Of a DNA stretch of 21,642 bases, positions 1-9,402 are shown piece by piece. The stretch covers positions 1-21,642 of the forward strand of contig JBKPFS010000145.1 in assembly GCA_046728935.1 (NCBI GenBank), written 5' to 3'. How positions within the stretch are numbered: position 1 is the stretch's first letter; each line of letters opens with the position of its first letter. Made by a program: the position numbers and the translations under genes. Under the pieces are notes generated by a model. The model did not search any database, was not told the origin of the DNA, and was given only the letters and a program-made list of their open reading frames with translations. This DNA comes from DATAFO01 sp046728935. Lineage in GTDB: Bacteria; Actinomycetota; Thermoleophilia; Solirubrobacterales; 70-9.

Positions 1-650
1 GGCGTCGGGGGTGCGGTCGTCGCGGCGGTGCCATGGGCCCCGGTGTCGAGTTTCGCCTGGTGCTCGGCGGCGCGTGCGCGAAGGCCCGCCAGCGCCGCCT
101 CGCGCGCCTGCTCGCGGTCGGCCAGGTCCAGCGTGTCCGCCTCCACCGTCTGGGCCGCGACGGTCTCGGGGACCTGCTGGTCCCCGTCGGCATCGGCCGC
201 GGGCTCCTTCTCCGCGGCGTCGTCCTCGGCCTCGTCTGCATCCGTCGCGGGCTCGGCCTCCTCGAGCTCGAGCTCCTCCGCGACCTCGTCGTCCTCCCCG
301 ACCGCGTCGTCGCCTCCCTCATCCTCCTCGACGTCCTCGCCCTCGTCGAGCGCGGCGCTCAGCTCGCGCCCGACTCGCTCGATCTCGTCGGTGAGACCCC
401 CGGCCGAATCCCCGGCCTCGGCGTCGTCGTCCGCTGCCTCGGTCGCCCGCTGGCGCCCGGCCCAGGTCGCGGGGGCTGGGCCCTCCCCCGCGTCGCCGTC
501 GCCGGTCGCCTCTGCCGCACCCGCCTCGGCCGCGCCCGACTCGTCCGCAGCCGCCATCGCGTCATCTTGGCGGCCGCTCACATCCTCACCCTCGCGCGCC
601 TCTACGGTCTCATCGTCAGGCGGCCGGGGGCCGGCATCGTCGGGGCTCAC
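1..650 (-). CDS. Highly acidic low-complexity protein, C-terminus cut by window edge
   Basis: An open frame runs from a GTG at 650 to the window edge, 216 codons with no stop. The GTG overlaps the stop of the upstream peptidase gene in a GTGA, so translation is probably coupled. The product begins MSPDDAGPRPPDDE and is dominated by Asp, Glu, Ala and Gly, with long acidic runs around residues 75-160. A more ordinary, probably helical stretch (LADREQAREAALAGLRARAA) lies near residue 180. No signal peptide, membrane segment or catalytic motif is visible, so most of what can be seen is likely disordered. The opposite-strand frames here are Ser/Arg-rich shadows of this composition. I do not recognise the family. 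A folded domain may lie beyond the left edge. Confidence 0.6.
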   Translation of the reverse strand, partial: MSPDDAGPRPPDDETVEAREGEDVSGRQDDAMAAADESGAAEAGAAEATGDGDAGEGPAPATWAGRQRATEAADDDAEAGDSAGGLTDEIERVGRELSAALDEGEDVEEDEGGDDAVGEDDEVAEELELEEAEPATDADEAEDDAAEKEPAADADGDQQVPETVAAQTVEADTLDLADREQAREAALAGLRARAAEHQAKLDTGAHGTAATTAPPT

Positions 651-1747
651 GCCGCCTGACCTCCGCCGTCGAGGTAGGAGGGCAGGCGCTCGACGAAGTC
701 GACGATCGCCCGCCGGTAGCCCGCGAGCGAGGGCACCGAGACCCACTCGTCGGGGCCGTGGTGTCCCGAGCCCATGGGGCCGAACTCGACCGCCGGAATC
801 CCCGCCCGCAGGAAGGAAACCGCGTCGGAGGCGCCGTCACGCCCGACGCTGGTCACCTCGCCGGCGGTGTGGGGCGCCGCGGCGGCGCAGAGCGCCCGCA
901 CGTACACCGACTGCGGGTCGACCATCGCCGGCGGGCGCTGGAAGCTCGAGACGATCTCGGCGCCCGGGATCGTCCTCACCTCGTCCAGGATCGCGTCGGG
1001 CTCCTGTTCGGGCAGGTAGCGCACGTCAACGTCGATGAAGCAAGTGTCGGGCACCTTGTTCAGGGCGTCGCCGCCGAGGATGCGACCGAGATTGATCGAC
1101 GGGCGATCGAAGAGCTCCGAGCTCTGAGACGCAAACGGTAGCGTCTGCAGGGCGCGGAATACGTCCACCGCGCGCAGGATCGCGTTCTCGCCCAGCCATG
1201 GGGTCGCGCCGTGCGCCGCCCGGCCCTCGACCTTGATCCGCATCGCCACCACGCCCTTGGCGGCGATCCCCACGTGCATGTCGGTCGGCTCGCCGGTAAT
1301 CGCGAAGTCGCCGCCGAACCCCTCCTTGACCAGCAGGTCGCCGCCGCGGTCCACCGCCTCCTCCGACTCCTCGTCGGGCACGACCCCGAGGCAGACCCGG
1401 ATCTCGGTCTGGTGGCGAAGGTCCGTGAGCGCGAGCAGCAGCGCCGCCAGGGCCCCCTTCATGTCGTAGGCGCCGCGGCCGAACAGGCGCTCACCAACCA
1501 GCCGCGGTTCGAACTGCTCCGGCAGCCCGGGGACGACGTCGACGTGGCCGTGCAGGAGCACCGTGGCCCGCGGCTCCGAGGGGCCGACCGCGGCGATCGT
1601 CACGGGCAGGTCGCGGATTCCGATCTGGCGCGCCTCGATGTCGCGAGCCTCCAGCCAGCCCTTGATGAACCCGGCGCAGAGCTTGATGCCCTCCGCCGAC
1701 GAGGTGTCGTAGCCGATCAGCTTCTCTGTGAGCAGCCGTTCATCCAA
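647..1747 (-). CDS. M20 family metallopeptidase (ArgE/DapE/ACY1-like)
   Basis: A 366-residue protein with the two-zinc M20 signature. HGHVD at 66-70 gives a metal His68 and catalytic Asp70, GAYDMKG holds bridging Asp95, PDEE at 124-127 gives the catalytic Glu126 and metal Glu127, GEPTD holds Glu153, and GSGHHGPDE near 337-344 gives the last His ligand. The dimerisation domain lies around 160-270. Family members hydrolyse N-acyl amino acids or amide-linked dicarboxylates such as N-acetylornithine or N-succinyl-diaminopimelate; the substrate cannot be read from sequence. The start is TTG, 5 bases after the atpC stop, and the only nearby ATG (1743) is out of frame. The gene is probably transcribed as a tail of the atp operon. 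It is cytoplasmic, with no signal peptide. Confidence 0.88.
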   Translation of the reverse strand: MDERLLTEKLIGYDTSSAEGIKLCAGFIKGWLEARDIEARQIGIRDLPVTIAAVGPSEPRATVLLHGHVDVVPGLPEQFEPRLVGERLFGRGAYDMKGALAALLLALTDLRHQTEIRVCLGVVPDEESEEAVDRGGDLLVKEGFGGDFAITGEPTDMHVGIAAKGVVAMRIKVEGRAAHGATPWLGENAILRAVDVFRALQTLPFASQSSELFDRPSINLGRILGGDALNKVPDTCFIDVDVRYLPEQEPDAILDEVRTIPGAEIVSSFQRPPAMVDPQSVYVRALCAAAAPHTAGEVTSVGRDGASDAVSFLRAGIPAVEFGPMGSGHHGPDEWVSVPSLAGYRRAIVDFVERLPSYLDGGGQAA

Positions 1748-1752
1748 AGCGC

Positions 1753-2169
1753 CTACGAATTCTCGGCGATCTGGATGAACGCCTCCGCGCGGTCGCGATC
1801 GCGCTCCGCCTGCTCGCGCGCCGCCGAGCCCTCCTCGGCCTCGCCGACCCGCGCCTCGGCGTCCTCGAGCCGCTGGCGCAGCTCGCCGACGTCGAGGCGA
1901 TCGGGCGGGATCGCCTCGGCGATCAGCACCCTAGCCCGGTTGGCGAACACCTCGAGCCAACCCTCGCCCTGCGCGTAGCGCTCGACCTCGGACTCGGACT
2001 TGTGCAGACGCAGCTCGGCCGGCACCAGCCGGGCGACCATCGGGATGTGGCGGGCGAGGATGCCGACCTCGCCGACGGAGGTGCGGGTGGAGAGCTGGAC
2101 CAGCTCGCCGCTGAACACCTCGCCCTCCGGCGTCAGGACCTGCGCCTCGAGTTTGTCGTGCTCGGCCAC
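1753..2169 (-). CDS. atpC: F1Fo ATP synthase epsilon subunit
   Basis: 138 residues with the usual epsilon layout. An N-terminal beta-sandwich (about 1-85, with LTPEGEVFSGELVQLSTRTS and GEVGILARHIPMVA) is followed by a C-terminal helical hairpin (about 88-138) rich in Glu, Arg and Ala. Epsilon sits on the central stalk with gamma and the c-ring, and its C-terminal helices commonly inhibit ATP hydrolysis. The start is GTG, 9 bases after the atpD stop, with only a weak ribosome-binding site, so coupling to atpD is likely. Length is normal for the family. It is the last canonical atp gene and is followed after 5 bases by the M20 peptidase. Confidence 0.95.
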   Translation of the reverse strand: MAEHDKLEAQVLTPEGEVFSGELVQLSTRTSVGEVGILARHIPMVARLVPAELRLHKSESEVERYAQGEGWLEVFANRARVLIAEAIPPDRLDVGELRQRLEDAEARVGEAEEGSAAREQAERDRDRAEAFIQIAENS

Positions 2170-2178
2170 GGCTGCTCG

Positions 2179-3714
2179 CTAGGCCTCCGCACCCTCCGGC
2201 TCGCGCTCCCGCGCCTCCTCGTGCTCGCGCTCCTCCTCCTCCTCCTCGGCCCGCTCCTCGGCCTCAGCGCGCTCGCGCTCGACGCCCTCGTCCTTCTCAG
2301 CCTTCTCCTCGGTCCCGGTGACCTGTTCGATGGAGCCCTTCATGTAGAAGGCGCCCTCGGGCAGCTCATCGTGCTTGCCGTCGAGAACCTCCCGGAAGCT
2401 GCGCACCGTGTCGGCCACCGGGACGTACTCGCCCTCGCGCCCCGTGAACTGCGAGGCGACGAAGAACGGCTGCGAGAGGAAGCGCTCGATCTTCCGGGCG
2501 CGGTTGACCGCGACCTTGTCCTCGTCGGAGAGCTCGTCGATGCCGAGGATGGCGATGATGTCCTGGAGCTCCTTGTAGCGCTGGAGCACCTCCTGGACCT
2601 CGGTCGCGGTCCTGTAGTGGTCCTCGCCGAGGATGTCCGGCTTGAGGATCGTCGAGGTCGAATCCAGCGGGTCGACCGCGGGGTAGATCCCCTTCTCCGA
2701 GATCGCCCGCGAGAGCACCGTGGTGGCGTTCAGGTGCGCGAACACCGATGCCGGCGCCGGGTCGGTGAGGTCGTCGGCTGGCACGTAGACAGCCTGGATC
2801 GAGGTCACCGAGCCTTGCTTGGTCGAGGTGATCCGCTCCTGGAGCTCGCCCATCTCGGTCTCGAGGGTCGGCTGGTAGCCGACCGCCGAAGGCATCCGGC
2901 CGAGCAGCGCCGAGACCTCCGAGCCGGCCTGAACGAAGCGGAAGATGTTGTCGATGAACAGCAGCACGTCCTGGCCGCCCGCCTCGCGGAAGTACTCCGC
3001 CATCGTCAGCCCCGACAGTCCGACCCGCAGCCGCGCGCCCGGCGGCTCGTTCATCTGCCCGAAGACCATCATCGTCTTGTCGATGACGCCGGACTCCTGC
3101 ATCTCGAGGTAGAGCTGGTTCCCCTCGCGGGTGCGCTCGCCGACGCCGCCGACGGCCGAGAGCCCGCCGTGCTCGGTAGCGATGTTGTTGATCAGCTCCA
3201 TGATGATCACCGTCTTGCCGACGCCGGCCCCCCCGAAGAGGCCGACCTTGCCGCCCTTCGCGTACGGCGCCAGCAGGTCGACCACCTTGATCCCCGTCTC
3301 GAGGATCTCCTGGCTGGGCGTCAGGTCCTCGACCTCCGGGGCCGGACGGTGGATCGGCCAGCGATCGTCGCCCTCCACCGCCTCCTTCTCGTCGATCGGC
3401 TCGCCGAGCAGGTTGAAGATGCGGCCGAGCGTCTCCCGGCCGACCGGTACGGTGATCGGCCCGCCCGTGTCGACGACCTCCTGGCCGCGCTGGAGCCCGT
3501 CCGTGGCGTCCATCGCGACCGCGCGCACGCGATCGTCGCCGAGGTGCTGCTGGACCTCGCAAACGAGGGTCGTGGCCTCGCCGTCCCTGCCCTTCAGCTC
3601 GATCTCGAGCGCGTGGTAGATCTCGGGGAGGTGGTCGCCGAACACGGCGTCGACGACGACGCCCGTGACCTGCTCCACCCGACCGACCTTGCCGTTTCCG
3701 TTCGTGTCAGCCAT
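2179..3714 (-). CDS. atpD: F1Fo ATP synthase beta subunit with long charged C-terminal tail
   Basis: The catalytic subunit of F1, 511 residues. The P-loop GGAGVGKT is at 161-168, the GERTREG catalytic region at 192-198, Walker B LLFIDN at 251-256, and the DELSDED lever at 393-399 in place of DELSEED. The conserved core ends around residue 466 (FYMKGSIEQVTG). About 45 further residues follow, almost entirely Glu, Arg, Ala and Lys. Typical beta subunits are 460-480 residues and stop near this point, so the tail is an addition; it is in frame and uninterrupted. The ATG start has a good AAGGA site and lies 11 bases after the atpG stop. Confidence 0.97.
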   Translation of the reverse strand: MADTNGNGKVGRVEQVTGVVVDAVFGDHLPEIYHALEIELKGRDGEATTLVCEVQQHLGDDRVRAVAMDATDGLQRGQEVVDTGGPITVPVGRETLGRIFNLLGEPIDEKEAVEGDDRWPIHRPAPEVEDLTPSQEILETGIKVVDLLAPYAKGGKVGLFGGAGVGKTVIIMELINNIATEHGGLSAVGGVGERTREGNQLYLEMQESGVIDKTMMVFGQMNEPPGARLRVGLSGLTMAEYFREAGGQDVLLFIDNIFRFVQAGSEVSALLGRMPSAVGYQPTLETEMGELQERITSTKQGSVTSIQAVYVPADDLTDPAPASVFAHLNATTVLSRAISEKGIYPAVDPLDSTSTILKPDILGEDHYRTATEVQEVLQRYKELQDIIAILGIDELSDEDKVAVNRARKIERFLSQPFFVASQFTGREGEYVPVADTVRSFREVLDGKHDELPEGAFYMKGSIEQVTGTEEKAEKDEGVERERAEAEERAEEEEEEREHEEAREREPEGAEA

Positions 3715-3725
3715 TCGTTCCTTCC

Positions 3726-4642
3726 TTAGCCCAGCGCCTCCGCGCCACTGACCACCTCGAGGATCTCCTGCGTGATCTCCGCCTGACGGACCCGGTTCAT
3801 CTCCAGGGTCAAGTCCCCGATCATCTCCTGCGCATTCTCCGCCGCGCTCCGCATCGCGGTCATCCGCGCGCCGTGCTCGGAGGCCGCCGACTCGAGCAGC
3901 GCCCTGTAGACGGACAGGTCGACGTACTCCTCGAACAGCTTCGGCAGCAACAGCTCCGGGTCCGGCTCGTAGTCCCAGTAGGCGCGCTCGTGTGCCTCGG
4001 CCAGCTCCGCGTCGGCGGGCTGCTCCGGCTCGGGCAGCCCCTCACCGAAGACCTCGGCCTCCTGAAGCGGCAGGAGCGTCTGCCTGCGCACGTACTGGGT
4101 CAGCGGCGAGACGTAGCGGTTGTAGACAAGGTCGACGCGGTCGAGCTCCTCGTCCGCGTAGGCGCTGGTCAGGTCGCGTGAGATCTCACGCGCGTTCGTG
4201 AACGCCGGCCGGTCCGTGAAGCCGACATAGGAGTTGGCGACGTTCTCGCCCCGGAAGCCCATGGTGGAGTTTCCGCGCCGGCCGACCACCGCGAACGCGA
4301 TCTCGGCGCCCTCGGACTCGAACTCGCGGCGAAGCCTGATTCCCTCGCGGATGATGTTGGTGTTGAACGAGCCGGCGAGGCCGCGGTCGCCGGTGACCAG
4401 CAGGATCCCCACCCGGCGCTTCTGCTCCCGGTCCTGGAGCAGCTTCACGTGGCCCATCTCGCCGCCGGACGCCTCGGCGACCCGCCGGGTCATCTTGCGG
4501 ATCGCCTGCGCGTAGGGGCGCATCGCCTCGATCCGCTGCTCCGCGCGCCGCAGGCGCGCCGCCGCGACCATCTCCATCGCCCGCGTGATCTTGTGGATGT
4601 TCTTGACCGACGCGATGCGGTTCTTGACCTCCTTCTGGGTGG

Positions 4643-4646
<4 letters not shown>
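3726..4646 (-). CDS. atpG: F1Fo ATP synthase gamma subunit, apparent GTA start
   Basis: Central-stalk rotor subunit, 306 residues if begun at 4646. The N-terminal helix (ATQKEVKNRIASVKNIHKIT, then RAMEMVAAARLRR) and the C-terminal helix (ENAQEMIGDLTLEMNRVRQA, then EITQEILEVVSGA) are the classic gamma signature. The first in-frame ATG is at 4577, which would delete 23 conserved residues of the axle helix. No ATG, GTG or TTG occurs between the in-frame upstream stop and 4577. Homology places the start at the codon GTA (4646-4644), which overlaps the atpA TAG stop by 4 bases and lies 6 bases after a near-perfect AGGAGGT. Either GTA initiates here or the sequence has an error. The function call is firm; the start is not proven. 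Confidence 0.93.
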
Positions 4647-6340
<1,694 letters not shown>

Positions 6341-6369
6341 TTCGGTCAGTGTCTCCTTGACTTGAATCT

Positions 6370-6903
6370 CTAAGCCGCCTGGGCGACTTCCTTTCTCAGT
6401 CTCTCCAGCTTGTTGCGCAGGCTCGCGTCGAGCACCATGTTGCCGACCCGCAGCCTCAAACCGCCGAGGATGCCGTCATCGACCTCCGTGCGCAGGTCGA
6501 CCGAGCGCTTCGTCTGGCGCTCGATCTCCTTGCCCACCCGCTCCACAATCTTAGGGTCGAGCTCGATCGCGCTGGTCACGGTCACCTCGAGCCGGCGGTT
6601 CTCCTCCGCCCAGAGCTCGTCGAATCGCCTCCGGATGCGGAAGATCGCGGGCATCCGGTGCTTCTCGGCGAGCAGCTCGAGGAAGTTGATCAGCTCGGGC
6701 TCCGCCCCCGAGACCGCGCGTGAGATCCCATTCCGCTTCTCCGCCGACGAGAAGTAGGGGCTGAACAGGAACATCTGGAGGTCCCGGTTCTCGGACACGA
6801 CGTCGGCGAACTGGTCCAGCTGCTCGCGGACGGCGTCGAGATTGGCCCGATCCTTCGCCGCCTCGAACAGCGCGTCGGCGTATACGCGTGCGATTTCCTC
6901 CAC
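6370..6903 (-). CDS. atpH: F1Fo ATP synthase delta subunit
   Basis: 177 residues, normal length for delta (OSCP), which ties the peripheral stalk b subunits to the top of F1. The N-terminal helical bundle begins MEEIARVYADALFEAAKDRA. The C-terminal region carries VDDGILGGLRLRVGNMVLDA, the family signature (equivalent to D..LIGG..I..G....D.S). The start is GTG, sharing one base with the atpF TAG stop (TAGTG), so translation is coupled to atpF. It is a separate gene here, not fused to b as in mycobacteria. A 29-base spacer to atpA contains the atpA ribosome-binding site. Confidence 0.95.
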   Translation of the reverse strand: MEEIARVYADALFEAAKDRANLDAVREQLDQFADVVSENRDLQMFLFSPYFSSAEKRNGISRAVSGAEPELINFLELLAEKHRMPAIFRIRRRFDELWAEENRRLEVTVTSAIELDPKIVERVGKEIERQTKRSVDLRTEVDDGILGGLRLRVGNMVLDASLRNKLERLRKEVAQAA

Positions 6904-7496
6904 TAGCTCTCCGACCCTCCGTTCGAGCCCGCCTCGGCGCCGGTGAGGGCCGAGAAGTCGACCTCGGCGAGCGCCTCCTCGACGAGTCGCTTCTGGTCCT
7001 CCGCATCGAGCGCCTTGCGGGTCACCTTCTCGGTCGCGAGCACGGTGAGGTCCGCGACCTCCTTGCGGATCCGCTCCAGCGAGCGACGGGTCTCGATCTC
7101 GATGTCCTTGCGCGCGGCGGCCACGAGCTCCTCCCGCTTCGCCTTGCCCTCCTCCGCCGCCCCGCGCTTCAAGGCCTCCTCGGCCTTGCGCGCCCGGGCG
7201 AGGATGTCCTCGGCCTGCTCGCGAGCCTCGGTGAGGCGGTGGCGGTACTCGGCGAGCAGCTTGTCGGCCTCCTCGCGCTGGCGCTCGGCGGCCTCGATGC
7301 TCTCCCGGATCGCGTTCGCGCGCTTCTCGAGCGCCTCACCGATGCGCGGAAAGGCGGTCCTCGACAGCACCCACATCGTGAACAGGAACAGGACCAGCGT
7401 CCAGATCATCAGCCCCAGCTCCGGGGAGACGAGGAAGCTCCCGCCGCCGTCCTCCGCGGCCACGGGCAGGGCGCCTATGTCGATGAGCGCCGCCAA
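6903..7496 (-). CDS. atpF: F1Fo ATP synthase b subunit
   Basis: 197 residues. One membrane helix (about 27-46, GLMIWTLVLFLFTMWVLS) is followed by a long charged coiled-coil helix (about 55-170, rich in Glu, Lys, Arg and Ala) and a short Gly/Ser end. This is the peripheral stalk, anchored in the membrane beside subunit a and bound to delta at the top of F1. There is a single b gene. The start is TTG at 7496, 3 bases after the atpE stop; no ATG or GTG precedes the membrane helix except a GTG at about residue 12. The stop overlaps the atpH start by one base. Confidence 0.93.
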   Translation of the reverse strand: MAALIDIGALPVAAEDGGGSFLVSPELGLMIWTLVLFLFTMWVLSRTAFPRIGEALEKRANAIRESIEAAERQREEADKLLAEYRHRLTEAREQAEDILARARKAEEALKRGAAEEGKAKREELVAAARKDIEIETRRSLERIRKEVADLTVLATEKVTRKALDAEDQKRLVEEALAEVDFSALTGAEAGSNGGSES

Positions 7497-7499
7497 GGC

Positions 7500-7781
7500 C
7501 TAGAGGAAGAAGGCGATCAGCCCGAAGATGAACGTGTAGAAGGCGACGGCCTCGGTCAGGGCGAAGCCGAGCCAGCGGATCTGCTGGAGCTCGTCCTTCA
7601 GCTCCGGCTGGCGGGCGACGGACTCGATCTCCTTGCCGAAGATGATCCCGATGCCGATCCCGGCGCCGATCGAGCCGAGCCCGGCGCCGACGCCGAGGGC
7701 GATCGCCTTGCCGGCGTCGGTGACGCCGGTGTCGGTGACGCCCTGCGCCGCCTGAGCGATCGGAATCAACAGGTCAGCCAT
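7500..7781 (-). CDS. atpE: F1Fo ATP synthase c subunit (rotor ring)
   Basis: 93 residues forming a two-helix hairpin. Helix 1 carries the glycine-rich ring-packing motif (GAGLGSIGAGIGIG, about 32-45). A polar loop with RQPE at 57-60 follows, and helix 2 holds the carboxylate Glu77 in LTEAVAFY. There is no Gln in helix 1 and no Ser/Thr after Glu77, as sodium-binding rings have, so proton coupling is inferred. The N-terminus is about 20 residues longer than in many c subunits and contains a small duplication, VTDTGVTDAG, encoded by a 12-base direct repeat (about 7716-7727 and 7731-7742). The ATG start has AAGGAG 7 bases upstream. Confidence 0.96.
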   Translation of the reverse strand: MADLLIPIAQAAQGVTDTGVTDAGKAIALGVGAGLGSIGAGIGIGIIFGKEIESVARQPELKDELQQIRWLGFALTEAVAFYTFIFGLIAFFL

Positions 7782-7796
7782 GGGTAACTCCTTTGC

Positions 7797-8708
7797 TTAG
7801 TGAGCCTCGGCGGTCGCGCCGCCGAGGTAGATAGCGGTCAGGGTCGAGAAGATGAACGCCTGCAGGGTCGCGATCAGCCCCAGCTCGAGGATGAAGAACA
7901 CGAACGCGAGGGGGAAGGTGAGCACGCCGAGGGCCGCGATTCCGAGCAGGACCGCCAAGCCGCCGCCCATGAACAGGAGCAGCAGGTGGCCGGCGAGGAT
8001 GTTGGCGAACAGTCGCACCGAGAGCGAGATCAGGCGGGCGAAGTGCGAGATCGCCTCGATCCCGAAGAAGAACGCCTTTCCGAGCGGATTCATGTTCTCG
8101 AGGCCCGGGGGCAGCCAGCTCGCCAGGTAGCGGAAGAATCCCTTCGCTCGGATGCCCTCGATGTGGTACGAGAACCAGACGACGAGCGTCAGCACGAGCG
8201 GGATCGAGAGGTTGGCGGTCGCCGCGTAGAGCGCCAGCGACGGCACCTCGAGGCCGAAGACATCCACCTTCTCCTGCGTGTTGATCGGCAGGGGCAGGAA
8301 GCCGATCATGTTCGAAAACCAGATGAAGAAGAAGAGCCCGCCGAGGAAGGGGAACCAGCGAGTCGCGAGCCGCTCGTCGGGAATGTTGCCGCCGGTGATG
8401 TTGTTGCGGACGAGGTCGTAGGCGAGCTCGACGGCCATCTGGACACGGTTCGGCTCGCGTTGCATCCGTCGCGCGATGAAGCTCATCGTGGCGATGGTGA
8501 GCCCTGACGCGAGCAAGAGATAGAAGACCGCCTTGTTGATCGAGAAATCGACGCCGCCGATCTTGATCTCGATCCAGGGATCGAGCTTGAACTCGTTCTG
8601 GGGCTGGAACTCCTCGTTCTTCCCCTCGTCCCCGAGCACGACGAGGAGCAGGATCGTGATCCCGAGATAGAGCACGATCCCGAGCAGGGCCTTCCTCTTG
8701 GTGCTCAT
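7797..8708 (-). CDS. atpB: F1Fo ATP synthase a subunit
   Basis: 303 residues with five to six membrane helices. The proton-path motif SVRLFANILAGH contains the essential Arg232, and a matching Gln283 lies in the last helix (ATLQAFIFSTLTAIYL). Subunit a forms the two proton half-channels against the c-ring. The N-terminal extramembrane stretch (about 27-58) is somewhat charged. The ATG start overlaps the stop of the AtpI-like gene in an ATGA. The stop lies 15 bases before atpE, which has its own ribosome-binding site. Confidence 0.96.
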   Translation of the reverse strand: MSTKRKALLGIVLYLGITILLLVVLGDEGKNEEFQPQNEFKLDPWIEIKIGGVDFSINKAVFYLLLASGLTIATMSFIARRMQREPNRVQMAVELAYDLVRNNITGGNIPDERLATRWFPFLGGLFFFIWFSNMIGFLPLPINTQEKVDVFGLEVPSLALYAATANLSIPLVLTLVVWFSYHIEGIRAKGFFRYLASWLPPGLENMNPLGKAFFFGIEAISHFARLISLSVRLFANILAGHLLLLFMGGGLAVLLGIAALGVLTFPLAFVFFILELGLIATLQAFIFSTLTAIYLGGATAEAH

Positions 8709-9127
8709 CGCGGCCTCCCGTCATTCGGGATCCGGGCCAGAGCGCGAGCGCCGAGGTGGGCCGTGACCAGCACCAGGCTGAGCACGGCCGCCGCGAGGCC
8801 GTCCTCGCGGTCGGCGAGGAGGCCGACGAGCAGGATCGCGAGCGTGACCAGCCACACGCGCGCCAGCGTCGCCCCGGCGATCGTGCCCAGAGCGGTGCGG
8901 CGCTCGCCCCGCCGCAGGGCGGCCGTCGAGCGGCGTTCGGCGGCGAGCAGGATCCCGTGCTGCGCGAGCCAGGCGACGGCGGCGACGGCGTATCCGACCA
9001 GCGGCAGGTCGGCGATGACGAACACGGGCAGCGCGAGCGCGAGCAGTAGGAGGTCGGCGTAGCGCAGCGCGAGCGGCGCTCGCGCCTCCCTCGGGACATC
9101 AGAGCCTTCTAAAGCGAGCGTAGACAA
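8705..9127 (-). CDS. atpI: AtpI-like membrane protein (ATP synthase I family), start unresolved
   Basis: About 120-140 residues with four hydrophobic segments: LLLLALALPVFVIADLPL, VGYAVAAVAWLAQHGILLA, a Leu/Val/Ala stretch after ARVW, and LAAAVLSLVLVTAHLGARAL. It sits directly before atpB with an ATGA overlap, the place AtpI occupies in actinobacteria, where it is thought to help c-ring assembly or magnesium supply. Sequence identity to AtpI cannot be measured here; position and topology are the main evidence. No ATG, GTG or TTG occurs in frame between the end of the upstream gene and the first membrane segment. In-frame TTG codons at 9127 and 9133 lie inside that gene. An ATG at 9099 with a good AGAAGG site is one frame off. 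Confidence 0.62.
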   Translation of the reverse strand: MSTLALEGSDVPREARAPLALRYADLLLLALALPVFVIADLPLVGYAVAAVAWLAQHGILLAAERRSTAALRRGERRTALGTIAGATLARVWLVTLAILLVGLLADREDGLAAAVLSLVLVTAHLGARALARIPNDGRPR

Positions 9128-9299
9128 GTGCAAACCCCACGACGAGGCCCGCGAACAGCCCAACGAGGCCGAGCGGAACCTCGAGCCCCAGCAGCGAGCC
9201 GACCCCGTACCCGGCGGCCGCCAGAGCGATCATCGCGCCGAGCAGCATGCCTCCGGCGCTCGCGGCATCCGCCCTCGTGGGAGGGGTGCCTGAGCTCAT
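9099..9299 (-). CDS. AtpZ-like small membrane protein at head of atp operon
   Basis: 66 residues from the ATG at 9299. After a short polar N-terminus (MSSGTPPTRADAASAG) come two membrane segments: MLLGAMIALAAAGYGVGSLL and GLVGLFAGLVVGFALVYA, ending RFRRL. The pattern of a Gly-containing helix, a short loop and a second Gly-rich helix ending in basic residues matches AtpZ/ATPase_gene1 proteins, which are encoded at the start of atp operons and implicated in Fo assembly. No Shine-Dalgarno is obvious. A TTG frame at 9327 gives a plausible short polar start, then an Arg-rich shadow, so it was not chosen. The stop TGA shares a base with an ATG at 9099. Confidence 0.6.
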   Translation of the reverse strand: MSSGTPPTRADAASAGGMLLGAMIALAAAGYGVGSLLGLEVPLGLVGLFAGLVVGFALVYARFRRL

Positions 9300-9324
9300 C
9301 GAAGTCGTTGAAGTCGTGGCCAGA

Positions 9325-9371
9325 CAAGAGCGGGCGGGGCCAAAGGAAACGGATAACCGCCCCGCTTCTTG
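9325..9371 (-). promoter_or_regulatory. Imperfect inverted repeat in presumed atp operon leader
   Basis: The arms are CAAGAAGCGGGGCGG and CCCCGCCCGCTCTTG (minus-strand reading). They pair over about 13 positions with two single-base bulges, around a loop of roughly 17 bases. The element lies between the candidate -10 (9403-9408) and the ATG of the AtpZ-like gene, ending 26 bases before it. No T-run follows, so it does not look like an intrinsic terminator. It could be a leader structure controlling the operon. Confidence 0.4.
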
Positions 9372-9402
9372 CGCGTGAAACCGGAACGGCGACGGCGAGG
9401 CG

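Noticed and set aside
28..1038. Long plus-strand open frames rich in Ser or Arg opposite the acidic protein and the M20 peptidase
   Set aside because: Composition is the mirror of GC-rich codons on the other strand, no domain is visible, and the minus-strand genes are clear.
2002..3729. 575-codon plus-strand open frame covering atpD
   Set aside because: Leu/Arg/Asp-rich shadow of atpD with no recognisable motif; atpD itself is certain.
7716..7742. Direct repeat in the atpE 5' coding region as a mobile or regulatory repeat
   Set aside because: It is a single 12-base in-frame duplication giving VTDTGVTDAG, explained as minor coding variation.
7774..9099. 441-codon minus-strand frame starting at the ATG at 9099
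   Set aside because: Ser/Arg/Pro-rich and runs out of frame across atpB, whose motifs are unambiguous. Only the ATG is of interest, as a possible displaced start for the AtpI-like gene.
9109..9327. TTG-started 72-codon frame overlapping the AtpZ-like gene
   Set aside because: Only its first 20 residues look protein-like; the rest is Arg-rich, and the overlapping frame encodes two good membrane helices.
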